Assembly: GCF_009688945.1 (NCBI RefSeq)
Contig: NZ_AP021874.1
Coordinates: forward strand, 3,286,001-3,350,000
Length of the DNA: 64,000 bases
Direction: 5' to 3'
Source: Desulfosarcina alkanivorans
Lineage (GTDB): Bacteria > Desulfobacterota > Desulfobacteria > Desulfobacterales > Desulfosarcinaceae
Below, piece after piece: positions 38,012 through 47,200 of this stretch (position 1 is the stretch's first letter; each line of letters starts with the position of its first letter). The notes under the pieces are model-generated. The model saw nothing but the letters and a program-made list of their open reading frames with translations. It had not been told where the DNA came from and searched no databases. The position numbers and the translations under genes are program-made.

Positions 38012-38857
38012 ATGAACTGGCGACAATTCCTGACCCCCGTTTCATCCATCGACACCAACCAGGCCAAATCCTATCTCGCGGACAAGAACGTGGACGACGT
38101 GACGATACTGGACGTCCGCCAACCCAAGGAATACGAGGCCGGCCACATTCCCGGTGCCGTCCTCGCCCCCCTGCCGGAGCTTACCGACTGCCTTGACCGC
38201 ATCGACCGCACCAAGCCGGTGGTGGTTTACTGAGCGTCCGGGGGACGCAGCCGGGTGGCTGCACAGCTGTTGTCCGGGCAGGGCTTCACCAACATCGTCA
38301 ACGTGGCCGGCGGGTTCAACGCCTGGACCGGTGGCACGGCGTTCCTTGGCGAAGAAAAGGGTCTGGCGCTTTTCGATGGGGTCACATCGGTGGAAAACGC
38401 CCTGGCCGTGGCCTACTCTCTGGAGGAGGGTCTGAAGAACTTTTACGAAGACATGGCGGCCAAGGTGACGGTTGATGCAGCGAGACAACTGTTTCACCAA
38501 CTGTCTCAAATTGAGATGAAACATCAGGACCGGATTATAGCGCAGTACACCGAACTGACCGGCCGACCGGTCACCCGCGAGACCTTCGAAGCCCGGCAGG
38601 TATCGGAGGTGCTCGAGGGCGGGCTGACCACCGAAGAGTACGCCAACCTGCTCATGCCATCCTACGACACGGTGTCAGAGATCATCGAACTGGCCATGTC
38701 CATTGAAGCACAGGCCCTGGACCTCTACCTGCGGGCATCGGAAAAAGCGCAGAACGAAGCGGGCAAAAAAGCATTGATCCAGATTGCCAACGAGGAGAAG
38801 ACCCATCTGGCAAGGCTGGGCCAGCTCATGGAAGAAACCCTGGAAGAAGAGGCCTGA
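38012..38857 (+). CDS. Selenocysteine-containing rhodanese fused to a ferritin-like (rubrerythrin) domain
   Basis: A 281-residue fusion read through TGA at 38231-38233. Residues 1-115 are a rhodanese domain (ILDVRQPKEYEAGHIPGA, then VVVY-U-ASGGRSRVAAQ, then GGFNAW). The UGA codon 74 sits at the rhodanese catalytic cysteine. Residues 125-281 are a ferritin-like domain with EMKHQDRI and NEEKTHLARL. The frame is open and family-like on both sides of the UGA, and a hairpin follows at SECIS distance. It would transfer sulfur or handle reactive sulfur or oxygen species with a selenol. The stop lies one base before a flavoprotein gene. Confidence 0.92.
38247..38262 (+). promoter_or_regulatory. Candidate bacterial SECIS hairpin of the rhodanese fusion
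   Basis: GCAGCC (38247-38252) and GGCTGC (38257-38262) form a perfect 6-bp stem with loop GGGT, 20-23 bases after the UGA. A second possible hairpin, GCGTCC-GGG-GGACGC at 38234-38248, overlaps it and lies closer to the UGA. Confidence 0.65.
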
Positions 38858-38858
38858 C

Positions 38859-39971
38859 ATGAAGAAGCGACTGGTTCTCATCGGCGGCGGCCACGCCCAC
38901 ATGGTCACGCTGGCCAGCCTGGGCAAACTGGTCGAAAAGGGGCACGGCGTCACCGTCATCGGCCCGTCGGCGTATCACTACTACTCGGGCATGGGACCGG
39001 GGATGCTCTCCGGCACGTACCGGCCGGATGAAATTCGATTCGCCACCCGTCACGTGGTCGAAAAGCAGGGGGGGACCTTCCTGCCGGGCAAGGCCGTCAG
39101 GATCGATGGGGAACGGAAAACCGTGATCCTGGAAAACGGGGACGCCGTCCCCTACGATGTGCTCTCCTGCAACGCGGGCAGCCATGTTCCCGAACCGGCC
39201 ATTGACGGCGATCCCGGCGATATTTTTACCGTCAAACCCATCGAACGGCTCATGGAGGCCAAAAGCCGCCTGGTCGACCATTTCGGCCGGCACGCCCCGG
39301 ATGTGGTGGTCGTGGGCGGAGGGCCCTCTTCGGCGGAGGTCGCCGGCAACGTCTGGCAATTGGCCACCGCCACCGGCGGCCATATGCCGCGCATCACCGT
39401 CTGTGCCGGCAGTGCCTTCATGGGCCGCTTTCCCGAATCGGTCCGGCGCAGAATCGTAGGGACCCTGAGCCGACGGGGAATTTCCATCCGCGAGGGCGTT
39501 TACGTGAATTCCGTTTCCGGCGGGACCGTCACCCTGGACAACGGCGACGCCCTGCCGGCGGATTTCATCTTCCTGGCCCTGGGGGTCACCCCATCGCCTA
39601 TTTTCGGGGATTCCGGCATCGATACGGGACCCGACGGCGGCCTGCGGGTCAACCGCTTTTTGCAGAGCACCCAGTACCCCGACATCTTCGGCGGAGGCGA
39701 CTGTATTTTCTTCCAGGACCAGCCCCTGGACAAGGTGGGGGTTTACGCCGTTCGCCAGAACCCGGTGCTGCTCAACAATATCACGGCACGGCTGGAGGGC
39801 GGCGACCTGATGCCTTTCGACCCGGGAGGCGACTACCTGCTGATCTTCAACCTGGGCGGCAGGGTCGGCGTCCTGAAAAAGCGCTGGATGGAATTCGGCG
39901 GCCGCCCGGCCTTTTTCATCAAAGATTATATCGACCGCAAATTCATGAAAGAATTCCAGGCCATCGAATAG
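38859..39971 (+). CDS. NAD(P)/FAD-dependent oxidoreductase (SQR/NDH-2-like)
   Basis: A 370-residue flavoprotein. The N-terminal FAD site is GGGHAHMVTLAS, the second nucleotide site VVVGGGPSSAEVAGN, and FGGGDCIFF is the C-terminal FAD contact. The architecture is that of selenide/sulfide-quinone-reductase-like and NDH-2-like enzymes (pyr_redox_2). It starts one base after the stop of the selenocysteine rhodanese fusion, so the two are coupled and may act in one electron-transfer step. The acceptor is unknown. Confidence 0.85.
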   Translation: MKKRLVLIGGGHAHMVTLASLGKLVEKGHGVTVIGPSAYHYYSGMGPGMLSGTYRPDEIRFATRHVVEKQGGTFLPGKAVRIDGERKTVILENGDAVPYDVLSCNAGSHVPEPAIDGDPGDIFTVKPIERLMEAKSRLVDHFGRHAPDVVVVGGGPSSAEVAGNVWQLATATGGHMPRITVCAGSAFMGRFPESVRRRIVGTLSRRGISIREGVYVNSVSGGTVTLDNGDALPADFIFLALGVTPSPIFGDSGIDTGPDGGLRVNRFLQSTQYPDIFGGGDCIFFQDQPLDKVGVYAVRQNPVLLNNITARLEGGDLMPFDPGGDYLLIFNLGGRVGVLKKRWMEFGGRPAFFIKDYIDRKFMKEFQAIE

Positions 39972-40001
39972 GCGGATCGGGATCCCGGCCGCATCATCAC
40001 C

Positions 40002-41318
40002 TTATCCGGCCAACCGCCACGCGACGCCGGCGGCCGCCCCGATGGGCACCAGGTATTGGACGGGAAAATGGAATTTCTGGAGCAGCACCAGGGAACCCAT
40101 TGCGGCGACCAGGGCAAACCCGTCGATCCCGGCCTCGGGCAGGATTACCTTGAAACCGAACCAGACGGCCAGGTTGAGGATCACGCCCACGACGGCGGCG
40201 GTAACCCCGGTAAGCGCCGCCTGGATACGCTGGTTGCCGGCCATGGCCTCGATGAACGGCCCACCGGCAAAGATGAAGAAGAAACAGGGCAGGAAAGTGA
40301 CGTAGGTCGTTACCAGGGCACCTGTAACGCCGGCGGTCAGCGGCGTCAGATCCCCGGGCAGGTTCCAGGCCCCCACAAATCCCACGTACTGGGTCACCAT
40401 GATCAGCGGTCCGGGCGTCGATTCGGCCAGGCCGAGGCCGATCAGCATCTGTTCGGTACCCAGCCAGCCGCTGCCCACGGCAAAATCGTTGATGTAGGCC
40501 AGTACCGCATAGGCACCGCCGAAGGTGACGAAGGCCGCCCGGGTAAAAAACAGGGCGATCTGCCCCAGCACGTCATCCAGGCCACGCCAGGCCAGCAACC
40601 CGCCCACAACGACGCCCCACAGCACCAGGCAGACGAGGAGCACCCGGACCACATGGGAGAAAGAGGGGGCGGCGCTTTTCCGTAAATGGTCATCCTCCAG
40701 ATCAATGCGGCATTCCCGGCGCTGTTCATCGAAGGCGCCCCTGCAGAAAACCCCGGGCAGGACACGTTCCATGAGCACACCACCCAGCGCCGCCACCGCC
40801 ACAATCGCGGGAAAGGGGATCTCGAGGAAAAAAATGGCAACGAAAGCCACAGCGGCAAACCCATAGAGCACCCCGTGGTGAAGCGCCTTTTTGCCGATGC
40901 GCAGCACCGCCTCTGCCACCACGGCCACCACCACCGGCTGGATCCCGTAGAAAGCCGCAGCCACGGCGGGAATGTCGATGTGGGCCACGGCCAGGTAACT
41001 CAGCAGCAGCATCACGAAAATGGACGGAATCACGAAAAGCGAGCCGGCGGCGATGCCCCCGGCGATGCCGTTCATGCGCCAGCCGATATAGGTGGCCAGC
41101 TGCTGGGCTTCGGGGCCGGGCAGCAGCATACAGAAATTCAATGCCCGCAGGAACTGGTTTTCCCCGATCCAGCGGCGCCGCTCGACCACCTCCTGGTGCA
41201 TGATGGCGATCTGTCCGGCCGGTCCGCCGAAGCTGATGAAACCCAGCCGTGTCCAGAATTTGAGGGCATCCTTGAAGGAGGCATGCGCCGTCGGTTGTTC
41301 ATTTGGTACGCCCGGCAT
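40002..41318 (-). CDS. chrA: Chromate transporter (ChrA/CHR family), long form
   Basis: A 438-residue membrane protein of two homologous CHR domains. The N-terminal half has FISFGGPAGQIAIMHQEVV and LPGPEAQQLATYIG; the second half has AFVTFGGAYAVLAYI and GLAESTPGPLIMVTQYVGF. About ten to twelve membrane helices are expected. Such proteins export chromate using a proton gradient; relatives may carry other oxyanions. It is convergent with the flavoprotein and divergent from the Fur-type regulator, 290 bases away. Confidence 0.9.
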   Translation of the reverse strand: MPGVPNEQPTAHASFKDALKFWTRLGFISFGGPAGQIAIMHQEVVERRRWIGENQFLRALNFCMLLPGPEAQQLATYIGWRMNGIAGGIAAGSLFVIPSIFVMLLLSYLAVAHIDIPAVAAAFYGIQPVVVAVVAEAVLRIGKKALHHGVLYGFAAVAFVAIFFLEIPFPAIVAVAALGGVLMERVLPGVFCRGAFDEQRRECRIDLEDDHLRKSAAPSFSHVVRVLLVCLVLWGVVVGGLLAWRGLDDVLGQIALFFTRAAFVTFGGAYAVLAYINDFAVGSGWLGTEQMLIGLGLAESTPGPLIMVTQYVGFVGAWNLPGDLTPLTAGVTGALVTTYVTFLPCFFFIFAGGPFIEAMAGNQRIQAALTGVTAAVVGVILNLAVWFGFKVILPEAGIDGFALVAAMGSLVLLQKFHFPVQYLVPIGAAAGVAWRLAG

Positions 41319-41553
41319 AGCCCCTCCTGTCCTGCCGCGGGAAGACCGAATTCCTCCGCGGCCGTCAGTTCTTTTCTAAGCCCCCCGGACTGAAGCGGAA
41401 TCCCATCGTCGTGACCATCCGGGATATCCGCACCGGGACCGCCGCCGTTCCAGACACCGGAGGGCGGATTGAACGCGGCAACCGCGCATTCCGCTGCCAG
41501 TGGCGGCAGGCAATGGTGCCCTGGCGGCATTGACAGCCATCCTCCGCCTTGCT

Positions 41554-41566
41554 ATTAGTTAATAAT
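41554..41566. promoter_or_regulatory. PerR/Fur-like box
   Basis: ATTAGTTAATAAT is an imperfect 13-base palindrome (10 of 13 positions match its complement), about 45 bases before the regulator start. AT-rich palindromes of this kind are typical binding sites for Fur-family regulators, so autoregulation or control of chrA is plausible. Confidence 0.4.
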
Positions 41567-41608
41567 CATTTTCCAGCAAACAGACAACGGGTCAGATTGA
41601 ACCATACC

Positions 41609-42049
41609 ATGCCAGATCCTGAAATCCGACTGCAAAAAATGGTTGACGCCCTGCGACAAGGCCAATACCGGATCACCCCCCAGCGCCTGGCCATCCTGAA
41701 AGTCCTGGCGGAAAGCAAGGGGCACCCCAGTGTGGAGTCAATCTTCGAGCAGGTCAAACCCAACTTTCCCACCACCAGCCTGGCGACGATCTATAAAAAT
41801 GTGGCCGTGCTCAAAGAGCTGGGCCAGGTTCTCGAACTGGGGTTCAGTGATGGAAGCAACCGCTACGATGGTAAAAAGCCCTGGGACCATCCCCACGTGG
41901 TCTGCACCGTCTGCAAAAAGATCCTGGACCCCGACATTGCGGCCCTGGAGGACATGACCCAGGAGCTGGCACGGGTGACCGGGTTTACCATCACCCGCCA
42001 CCGCCTCGATTTTTTCGGCATCTGCCCGGACTGCCAGAACAAAAAGTAG
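41609..42049 (+). CDS. Fur-family regulator, PerR-like
   Basis: A 146-residue transcription factor. The winged-helix part (RITPQRLAILKVLAESKGHPSVESIFEQV, TIYKNVAVLKELG) is followed by a metal-binding half with HPHVVCTVCKK and GICPDCQNKK, the two CxxC pairs of the structural zinc site. PerR-type proteins sense peroxide through a bound metal. I prefer the ATG at 41609, as the upstream TTG lies in the AT-rich palindrome. Its place beside rubrerythrin, rhodanese and ArsS genes fits a stress role. Confidence 0.85.
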   Translation: MPDPEIRLQKMVDALRQGQYRITPQRLAILKVLAESKGHPSVESIFEQVKPNFPTTSLATIYKNVAVLKELGQVLELGFSDGSNRYDGKKPWDHPHVVCTVCKKILDPDIAALEDMTQELARVTGFTITRHRLDFFGICPDCQNKK

Positions 42050-42243
42050 GTTGCCAACAGAAACGGGAAAGTCCCCCGCAATGCACAGGTGCCTTACCCG
42101 AAATCGGTCTCGGCCGATGGTGAAGGGCGAAAATATGACCGGGCGGGCCGGTGCCTCCGGTTGCCGCCCGGAGTCCGGGAAGGGGTGCAACGGAAAACAC
42201 GGCGGGACCTTTGCGGCAGGCCCGCCGAAAAAGGGGAGACTTG

Positions 42244-42672
42244 TTATTTGGGCGGGAACGACTGCCGGGCCTTGCCGAAACCGATGATCACGCCCCCGGC
42301 ATCCATGGCCATGATCGAGAATTCGTACTTGTGTCTTTCATTGGGCGGGCAGGGGCCGTTGTAGCCGATCGCAAGGGCGCCGGCGGGGATGAGCCCCGAG
42401 CCGTCATGGGCCACCTCACCGCCCCCGTGGTTCCGCGCCGGCTCGCTGATGTCTTTGAGGGCGACCCGAAACGTCGTCGTGCCCTCAGGAATATCGGACA
42501 CACGGATTTCAGGGGACACATGGGTACAGGCCTGAATGCCTTCCCAGGAGAAGGCCACGTCCATGGTGGCGGCGTCTTTGGGGATTATGATCCGATCCGG
42601 CGTATTGCCGGCGCATCCGGCAGCCATAACGAGCAGGGCGGCCAGCACCACCAGGGAAGATTGTTTTTTCAT
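42244..42672 (-). CDS. Lipoprotein of the PEBP (YbhB/YbcL) family
   Basis: A 142-residue lipoprotein. The signal peptide ends in a lipobox (VMAAGC) at about residue 20. The mature part has SPEIRVSDIPEGTTTFRVALKD, NHGGGEV, IGYNGPCPPNERHKYEFSIMAMD, the phosphatidylethanolamine-binding-like ligand pocket pattern of bacterial YbhB/YbcL proteins. Its role is unknown. It follows the glcF gene by 200 bases on the same strand but is probably separate. Confidence 0.8.
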   Translation of the reverse strand: MKKQSSLVVLAALLVMAAGCAGNTPDRIIIPKDAATMDVAFSWEGIQACTHVSPEIRVSDIPEGTTTFRVALKDISEPARNHGGGEVAHDGSGLIPAGALAIGYNGPCPPNERHKYEFSIMAMDAGGVIIGFGKARQSFPPK

Positions 42673-42885
42673 CGTGGCCTCGATTTATAGTAGGGAATCA
42701 GTGCGTTCAAGGGCTCCAATAGCATCTGCACGAAATCGGGTCAAGGTCGACGGGAATGCAGCCCGTCCCGGCTGCAGCAGTGGGGTAAAGCCTTTTCGGA
42801 AACCGCTTGAACAGGAGGATTCCCCCTGTTTCACGACCCGGCGCCCCCCCGGTGCTGTCCAGCCCCTCCCCCCGGGATCGCCCGG

Positions 42886-44217
42886 TCAGGCACCGGACAA
42901 AGCGGCATCAACCAGCTCAACGGGGTGGACGACACGCACCGACGGATGACTGCCCAGATGGGCCCCGATGGTCATGCGGCAGCCGGGGCAGCCGGTTGCC
43001 AGGGTATCGGCGCCGGTCCGGCGAATGTTCTCAACCTTTCTCGCGGTGATGGCCGCCGATACTTCCGGATGGTCGATCTGGAAGACACCACCGCCGCCGC
43101 AGCAGCTGTCCGGCTCCTGCATTTCGACAAAGTCCGCATTGGGCAGATGACGAAAAACACCGCGAAGGCGGGGACCGACGCCCTGGCCCTTCACGAGATG
43201 GCAGGGGTCATGGTAGGTGAATCTCGGCCGGTTCCGGCTCTCGGCCAGTGCCGGCAGCCAGTCACGATGGTCGGCGACAAATTCCATGACATCACGGGTT
43301 TTCCCGGCCAGCCGCTCAGCCTGGCCGATCAGGCGATCGTCCACGTCATGCCCCATCAATCGGAGTTCTTTCAACAGTGGAACATATTCCCTGCGCAGCG
43401 CCGATCCGCAGGTGGCACAGTCCACAATCACGGCATCCACGTCAGGTCGTGAAAATTGCTCGATCACCGAACGGATGCACGTGACGGAAAGCGCCCTGGC
43501 ACCGGAAAGAATGATGGGTATCCCGCAGCAGCCCTGTTTCCCGGGCGTGTGAACGTCCACCCCCATGCGGGTCAATACCCGTGTCACGGCGTTTCCGATG
43601 CCGGCATACAGGTAATTGGTTGCGCAGCCGTGAAAGTAAAGGACACGTGCCCGCGGCTTTCCAACTGCCGGCGAAACCGGGTTCACCGTCTCGGAAAAAG
43701 GCCGGTCGTTGAACGGCGGTATCCCCGCAAGGGGCAGATGCGAGGGGGCGCCGCGTTCGAGCAGGGGTTTGAAGTGTCGATCGGCCCAGGCCGCGAATCG
43801 GGCGGAGGCGGCCAGCATCCACTTCTTCGCCAGAAGCCGATAGATGGTCTTTTTGCGCCAGTCCAGGCCAAGCTCCCGGATGGCCAGCCACCGCATTCCG
43901 GAAAACAGATGGGCCCCCTGCACACCGCTGGGACAGGCCGCTGAACAGGATCCGCACATCAGGCATCGCGAAAGGATATCCTTCATGTACCCGGACAGAT
44001 CGAGCCTGCCGTCCAGAATTTGTCTCGACAGCTGAATTTTGCCCCGCGGGCTGGACGACTCGGTCAGATATTCGCGGTAAACCGGGCAGGCATTGAGGCA
44101 GAACCCGCATCGACTGCAGTTATCCGGTTTTTCGATGGCTTTCCGGATGGCGAAATCCGGTGTGGTCTTTCGGGCCGGCTGCCTGCCGCTTGCACACAAT
44201 TCGTTTGTCATTTGCAC
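42886..44217 (-). CDS. GlcF-like Fe-S subunit of a glycolate/lactate-type oxidase
   Basis: A 443-residue protein. Two 4Fe-4S motifs (CSRCGFCLNACPVY and CLMCGSCSAACPSG) open it. Two CCG (DUF3410/HdrB-like) domains follow, with GKQGCCGIP and DSCCGGGGVF. This is the electron-transfer subunit that partners GlcD-type FAD dehydrogenases. It starts 42 bases after glcD stops and ends the large operon. Electrons probably go to a quinone or other carrier. Confidence 0.88.
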   Translation of the reverse strand: MQMTNELCASGRQPARKTTPDFAIRKAIEKPDNCSRCGFCLNACPVYREYLTESSSPRGKIQLSRQILDGRLDLSGYMKDILSRCLMCGSCSAACPSGVQGAHLFSGMRWLAIRELGLDWRKKTIYRLLAKKWMLAASARFAAWADRHFKPLLERGAPSHLPLAGIPPFNDRPFSETVNPVSPAVGKPRARVLYFHGCATNYLYAGIGNAVTRVLTRMGVDVHTPGKQGCCGIPIILSGARALSVTCIRSVIEQFSRPDVDAVIVDCATCGSALRREYVPLLKELRLMGHDVDDRLIGQAERLAGKTRDVMEFVADHRDWLPALAESRNRPRFTYHDPCHLVKGQGVGPRLRGVFRHLPNADFVEMQEPDSCCGGGGVFQIDHPEVSAAITARKVENIRRTGADTLATGCPGCRMTIGAHLGSHPSVRVVHPVELVDAALSGA

Positions 44218-44259
44218 CCCATTGTCCCCGTGATGGTTTCCGTCCGGCGGAGACGAGGA

Positions 44260-45633
44260 TTATAGCCATTTGCCTGGATTCAAAATACCCTTCGGATCCA
44301 GCACCTTTTTGATCTCACCCATAATCCGCCGACTGTCACGGTGCAGAAACAGATCCATATACTCGGTCTTGGCCATTCCGATCCCGTGCTCCCCTGAGAG
44401 GGCCCCTCCCAGTTCGGCCGCCTTGTTCACAATTTCCGCTTCGGCGGCTTTGACGCGGCGCCACTCCTCCGGGTCGGATTTATCGGTGAGAAAATGGGGG
44501 TGCAGATTGCCGTCACCGGCATGCGCGGTACAGGCGATGAGCAGATCATATTTTTCGGCAATTTTTCGAATCGCCAGAATCATGGCCGGGAGGTCGCTGA
44601 TGGGAACGGTCATATCTTCGACAATGCACGTGGGCCGGGCACGCGTCATCACTGCGAACTGGTTCCGGCGCGCCTCCCACAGGGCATCGTTTTCCTCGGG
44701 CGAGTTGGCCACTTTTATCCGTTCGGCGCCCTGCTCCCTGCAGATCGCCTTGATCCGATCGACCTGCCGCCCCAAACTCTCCTTTGCGCCGTCGACCATG
44801 ATCAGCAGCAGTCCCGCCGCATCCCGGGGCAGACCGAAACGGGTGTAGTCCTCGATCAGATTGATGGTGGTGCTGTCCATCAGTTCCAGGGCCACCGGCA
44901 AGATACCGGAACTGATGATATGTGTGACCGTATGACCGGCGGCATCCAGATCGGCAAAGGAGGCCTGGATCGAGCGCTGGGCTTCCGGCTGGGGGATCAG
45001 TTTCAAGGTGATCTCGGTAATGATGCCCAGCGCGCCTTCAGCGCCGCAGAAAAGACTGGTCAAATCCATGCCGGTTACGTTTTTCACGGTTCGCCCACCG
45101 GTTTTGATGATCCTGCCGTCGGCCAGGACCACGGTCAGGCCGAGCAGATAATCCCGGGTCACACCGTATTTGGCGCCCTTCAGCCCGCTGGCGTTTTCGG
45201 CCACGTTGCCGCCCAGGGTGGAAACGTTCAGGCTTCCCGGATCCGGCGGATAAAAGAGTCCCTGCCGGCTCAGTTCAACCTGCAGATGGCCATTGACCAC
45301 ACCGGGCTGGACGACGGCCAGTCGGTTCTTCTTGCTGATCTCAAGGATTCGGTTCATGCGGGTAAAGGCAAGGACAATGCCCTTATTTTGCGGAATGGAT
45401 CCCCCGCTCAGGTTGGTACCGGCCCCGCGGGCCGTCACCGGAATCGATTCCCGGTCGGCTATTTTCATGATTTCGGAGACCTGGGCGGTCGATTCGGGCA
45501 GGAGAACGGCCTCCGGCCGTGTCTCGGACAGGGTCGCGTCATAAGAATAGCAGATCAGATCTTCCGGTGCGTCGAGGTAATTCTGCCCGCCGACCCGTTT
45601 TTGCAGCATTTCACGAACATGATGTTTCAGCAT
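44260..45633 (-). CDS. GlcD-like FAD-linked 2-hydroxyacid dehydrogenase
   Basis: A 457-residue enzyme with the PCMH FAD-binding domain: PVTARGAGTNLSGGSI, GNVAENASGLKGAKYG, and the C-terminal HAGDGNLHPHF and GGALSGEHGIG. The family oxidises glycolate, D-lactate, 2-hydroxyglutarate or related hydroxyacids. It lies between UxaA and GlcF genes. In this operon it may make the 2-oxoacid used by the 2-oxoacid oxidoreductase. Confidence 0.92.
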   Translation of the reverse strand: MLKHHVREMLQKRVGGQNYLDAPEDLICYSYDATLSETRPEAVLLPESTAQVSEIMKIADRESIPVTARGAGTNLSGGSIPQNKGIVLAFTRMNRILEISKKNRLAVVQPGVVNGHLQVELSRQGLFYPPDPGSLNVSTLGGNVAENASGLKGAKYGVTRDYLLGLTVVLADGRIIKTGGRTVKNVTGMDLTSLFCGAEGALGIITEITLKLIPQPEAQRSIQASFADLDAAGHTVTHIISSGILPVALELMDSTTINLIEDYTRFGLPRDAAGLLLIMVDGAKESLGRQVDRIKAICREQGAERIKVANSPEENDALWEARRNQFAVMTRARPTCIVEDMTVPISDLPAMILAIRKIAEKYDLLIACTAHAGDGNLHPHFLTDKSDPEEWRRVKAAEAEIVNKAAELGGALSGEHGIGMAKTEYMDLFLHRDSRRIMGEIKKVLDPKGILNPGKWL

Positions 45634-45684
45634 ACCCGGTACTCCCTGGTTGCATCTGTAGTTATGCGGATCACAAGGGACGGA

Positions 45685-47196
45685 TCAGTCGGTCACCCCA
45701 TCCCTGAGAAACCCGATCTGGCGGTATCCACAGGCTTCGCTTCGGGTTTTCATCTCTCCGCCGGCGACGCGAAGGATCAGATCGAAAAGTTCCCCGGCGG
45801 CGTCATTCATGGTTTTGCCCGCCATCAGGGCACCGGCATCGTAGTCAATCCACCTGGCCTTGTGCCGGCCGACCCGGCTGTTGGAGGACAATCGCAACAG
45901 GGGCGTCGCGAAACCGGCGGGGGTGCCGCAGCCGGTGGTAAAAATCGTCATCACACAGCCGGCCGCCTCCTGGGCGGTAATGCCGGCCAGGTCATTGCCC
46001 GGTCCGCTGAGCAGATTGAAGCCCTTCTTGCGAAGGCGGCCGCCGTATGGAATCACATCCCGGACGACCGCCTGGCCGCCTTTTTCCGTGCACCCCAGGG
46101 ATTTTTCCTCCAGGGTGGAAATGCCGCCGGCAATGTTGCCCGGGACCGGGCTTTTGTATATCTCCTCGCCGTAGCGTCGGAAGTAGGCTTTGTAGTCGTT
46201 CATCATACCCACGATGGCGTCGAACACCATCCGGTTTTCAGCGCGCCGCATGAGCAGATGCTCCGCACCGAACATTTCGGGCACTTCGGTCATGACCACC
46301 GTTCCGCCGAATCCCGTGAGCCGGTCCGTAATTTTTCCCACCAGCGGGTTGGCCGTGATCCCGGAAAAGGCGTCCGAGCCGCCGCAGTTCACGGCAATGG
46401 CCAGTTCGCCCGCCTTGCACGGCGACCGCCGATCCGCGCTGAGGGCTGCATACAGCGTCTCCAGCAAGGCCATGCCGTCGGCCAGTTCATCTTCGACATC
46501 CTGGCAGTTGAGCACCTTGACCCGCTGGGGATCAAGGTCTCCGACAAGGGGCAGGAAACAGTCCAGGCAGTTGGACTCGCAGCCCAATCCCAGGATCAGC
46601 ACACCGCCGGCATTGGGGTGGTGCACCAGACCGGCAAGGGCGTTCTGGGTGTATAACAGATCCTGTCCGACCTGGCTGCAGCCATTGGCGTGGGTCAGGG
46701 CAAACGCACCGTCAAACCCGGGCCCGGCGGGATAGCGGGCGTTGATCCGGTCGGCCAGCTGCTGCGCCGGACCATTCACGCAAAACACCGTGGGGATGAT
46801 CCACAGTTCGTTGCGGATTCCCACCCGGCCGTCCCGGCGCCGGTAGCCCTGAAAGGTCGGCGGATCCCCCGGCGGACCGCCCGCCGGCATGGTCACGGGC
46901 GAATAGGTGTAGGCGACCTCTTTTTCAAGGTTGGTAAACAGGTTGTGAACATGCACCCACCCGCCTTTTCCGATGGGCCGGGTGGCATGGCCGATGGGGT
47001 CGCCATAACGAATCACGTCGGTGCCCGCCGCCATGTCCACAAGGGCGACCTTGTGGCCCATGGGAATCTCATCCGTCAGGGTCAGCCCGATATCGCCGGT
47101 GTGTGCCGCTTCGCCTTTTTTCAGGTCCCTGGTGGCGACGGCGACGGTATCCCCGGGGTTCATCACGATCAGATTGGCCACATGCATTTCCTCCAT
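45685..47196 (-). CDS. UxaA-family dehydratase (altronate/galactarate dehydratase type)
   Basis: A 503-residue Fe-dependent hydro-lyase-family protein. The N-terminal SAF domain (MNPGDTVAVATRDLKKGE, PMGHKVALVD) is joined to a long catalytic domain (LTHANGCSQVG, LILGLGCESN, EVPEMFGAEHLLMRRAEN). The family includes altronate and galactarate dehydratases, and the split (2R)-sulfolactate sulfo-lyase SuyAB. Which reaction it does is not clear. The frame is open from 47211, where it would overlap the racemase gene; an internal ATG at 47187 with GGAGG is also possible. Confidence 0.85.
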   Translation of the reverse strand: MEEMHVANLIVMNPGDTVAVATRDLKKGEAAHTGDIGLTLTDEIPMGHKVALVDMAAGTDVIRYGDPIGHATRPIGKGGWVHVHNLFTNLEKEVAYTYSPVTMPAGGPPGDPPTFQGYRRRDGRVGIRNELWIIPTVFCVNGPAQQLADRINARYPAGPGFDGAFALTHANGCSQVGQDLLYTQNALAGLVHHPNAGGVLILGLGCESNCLDCFLPLVGDLDPQRVKVLNCQDVEDELADGMALLETLYAALSADRRSPCKAGELAIAVNCGGSDAFSGITANPLVGKITDRLTGFGGTVVMTEVPEMFGAEHLLMRRAENRMVFDAIVGMMNDYKAYFRRYGEEIYKSPVPGNIAGGISTLEEKSLGCTEKGGQAVVRDVIPYGGRLRKKGFNLLSGPGNDLAGITAQEAAGCVMTIFTTGCGTPAGFATPLLRLSSNSRVGRHKARWIDYDAGALMAGKTMNDAAGELFDLILRVAGGEMKTRSEACGYRQIGFLRDGVTD

Positions 47197-47200
47197 TGCT

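Noticed and set aside
44494..46656. A 720-codon open frame on the plus strand across the glcD and uxaA genes
   Set aside because: It is antisense to two genes with clear domains, has no ribosome site and no domain. It is the usual mirror frame of GC-rich coding DNA.
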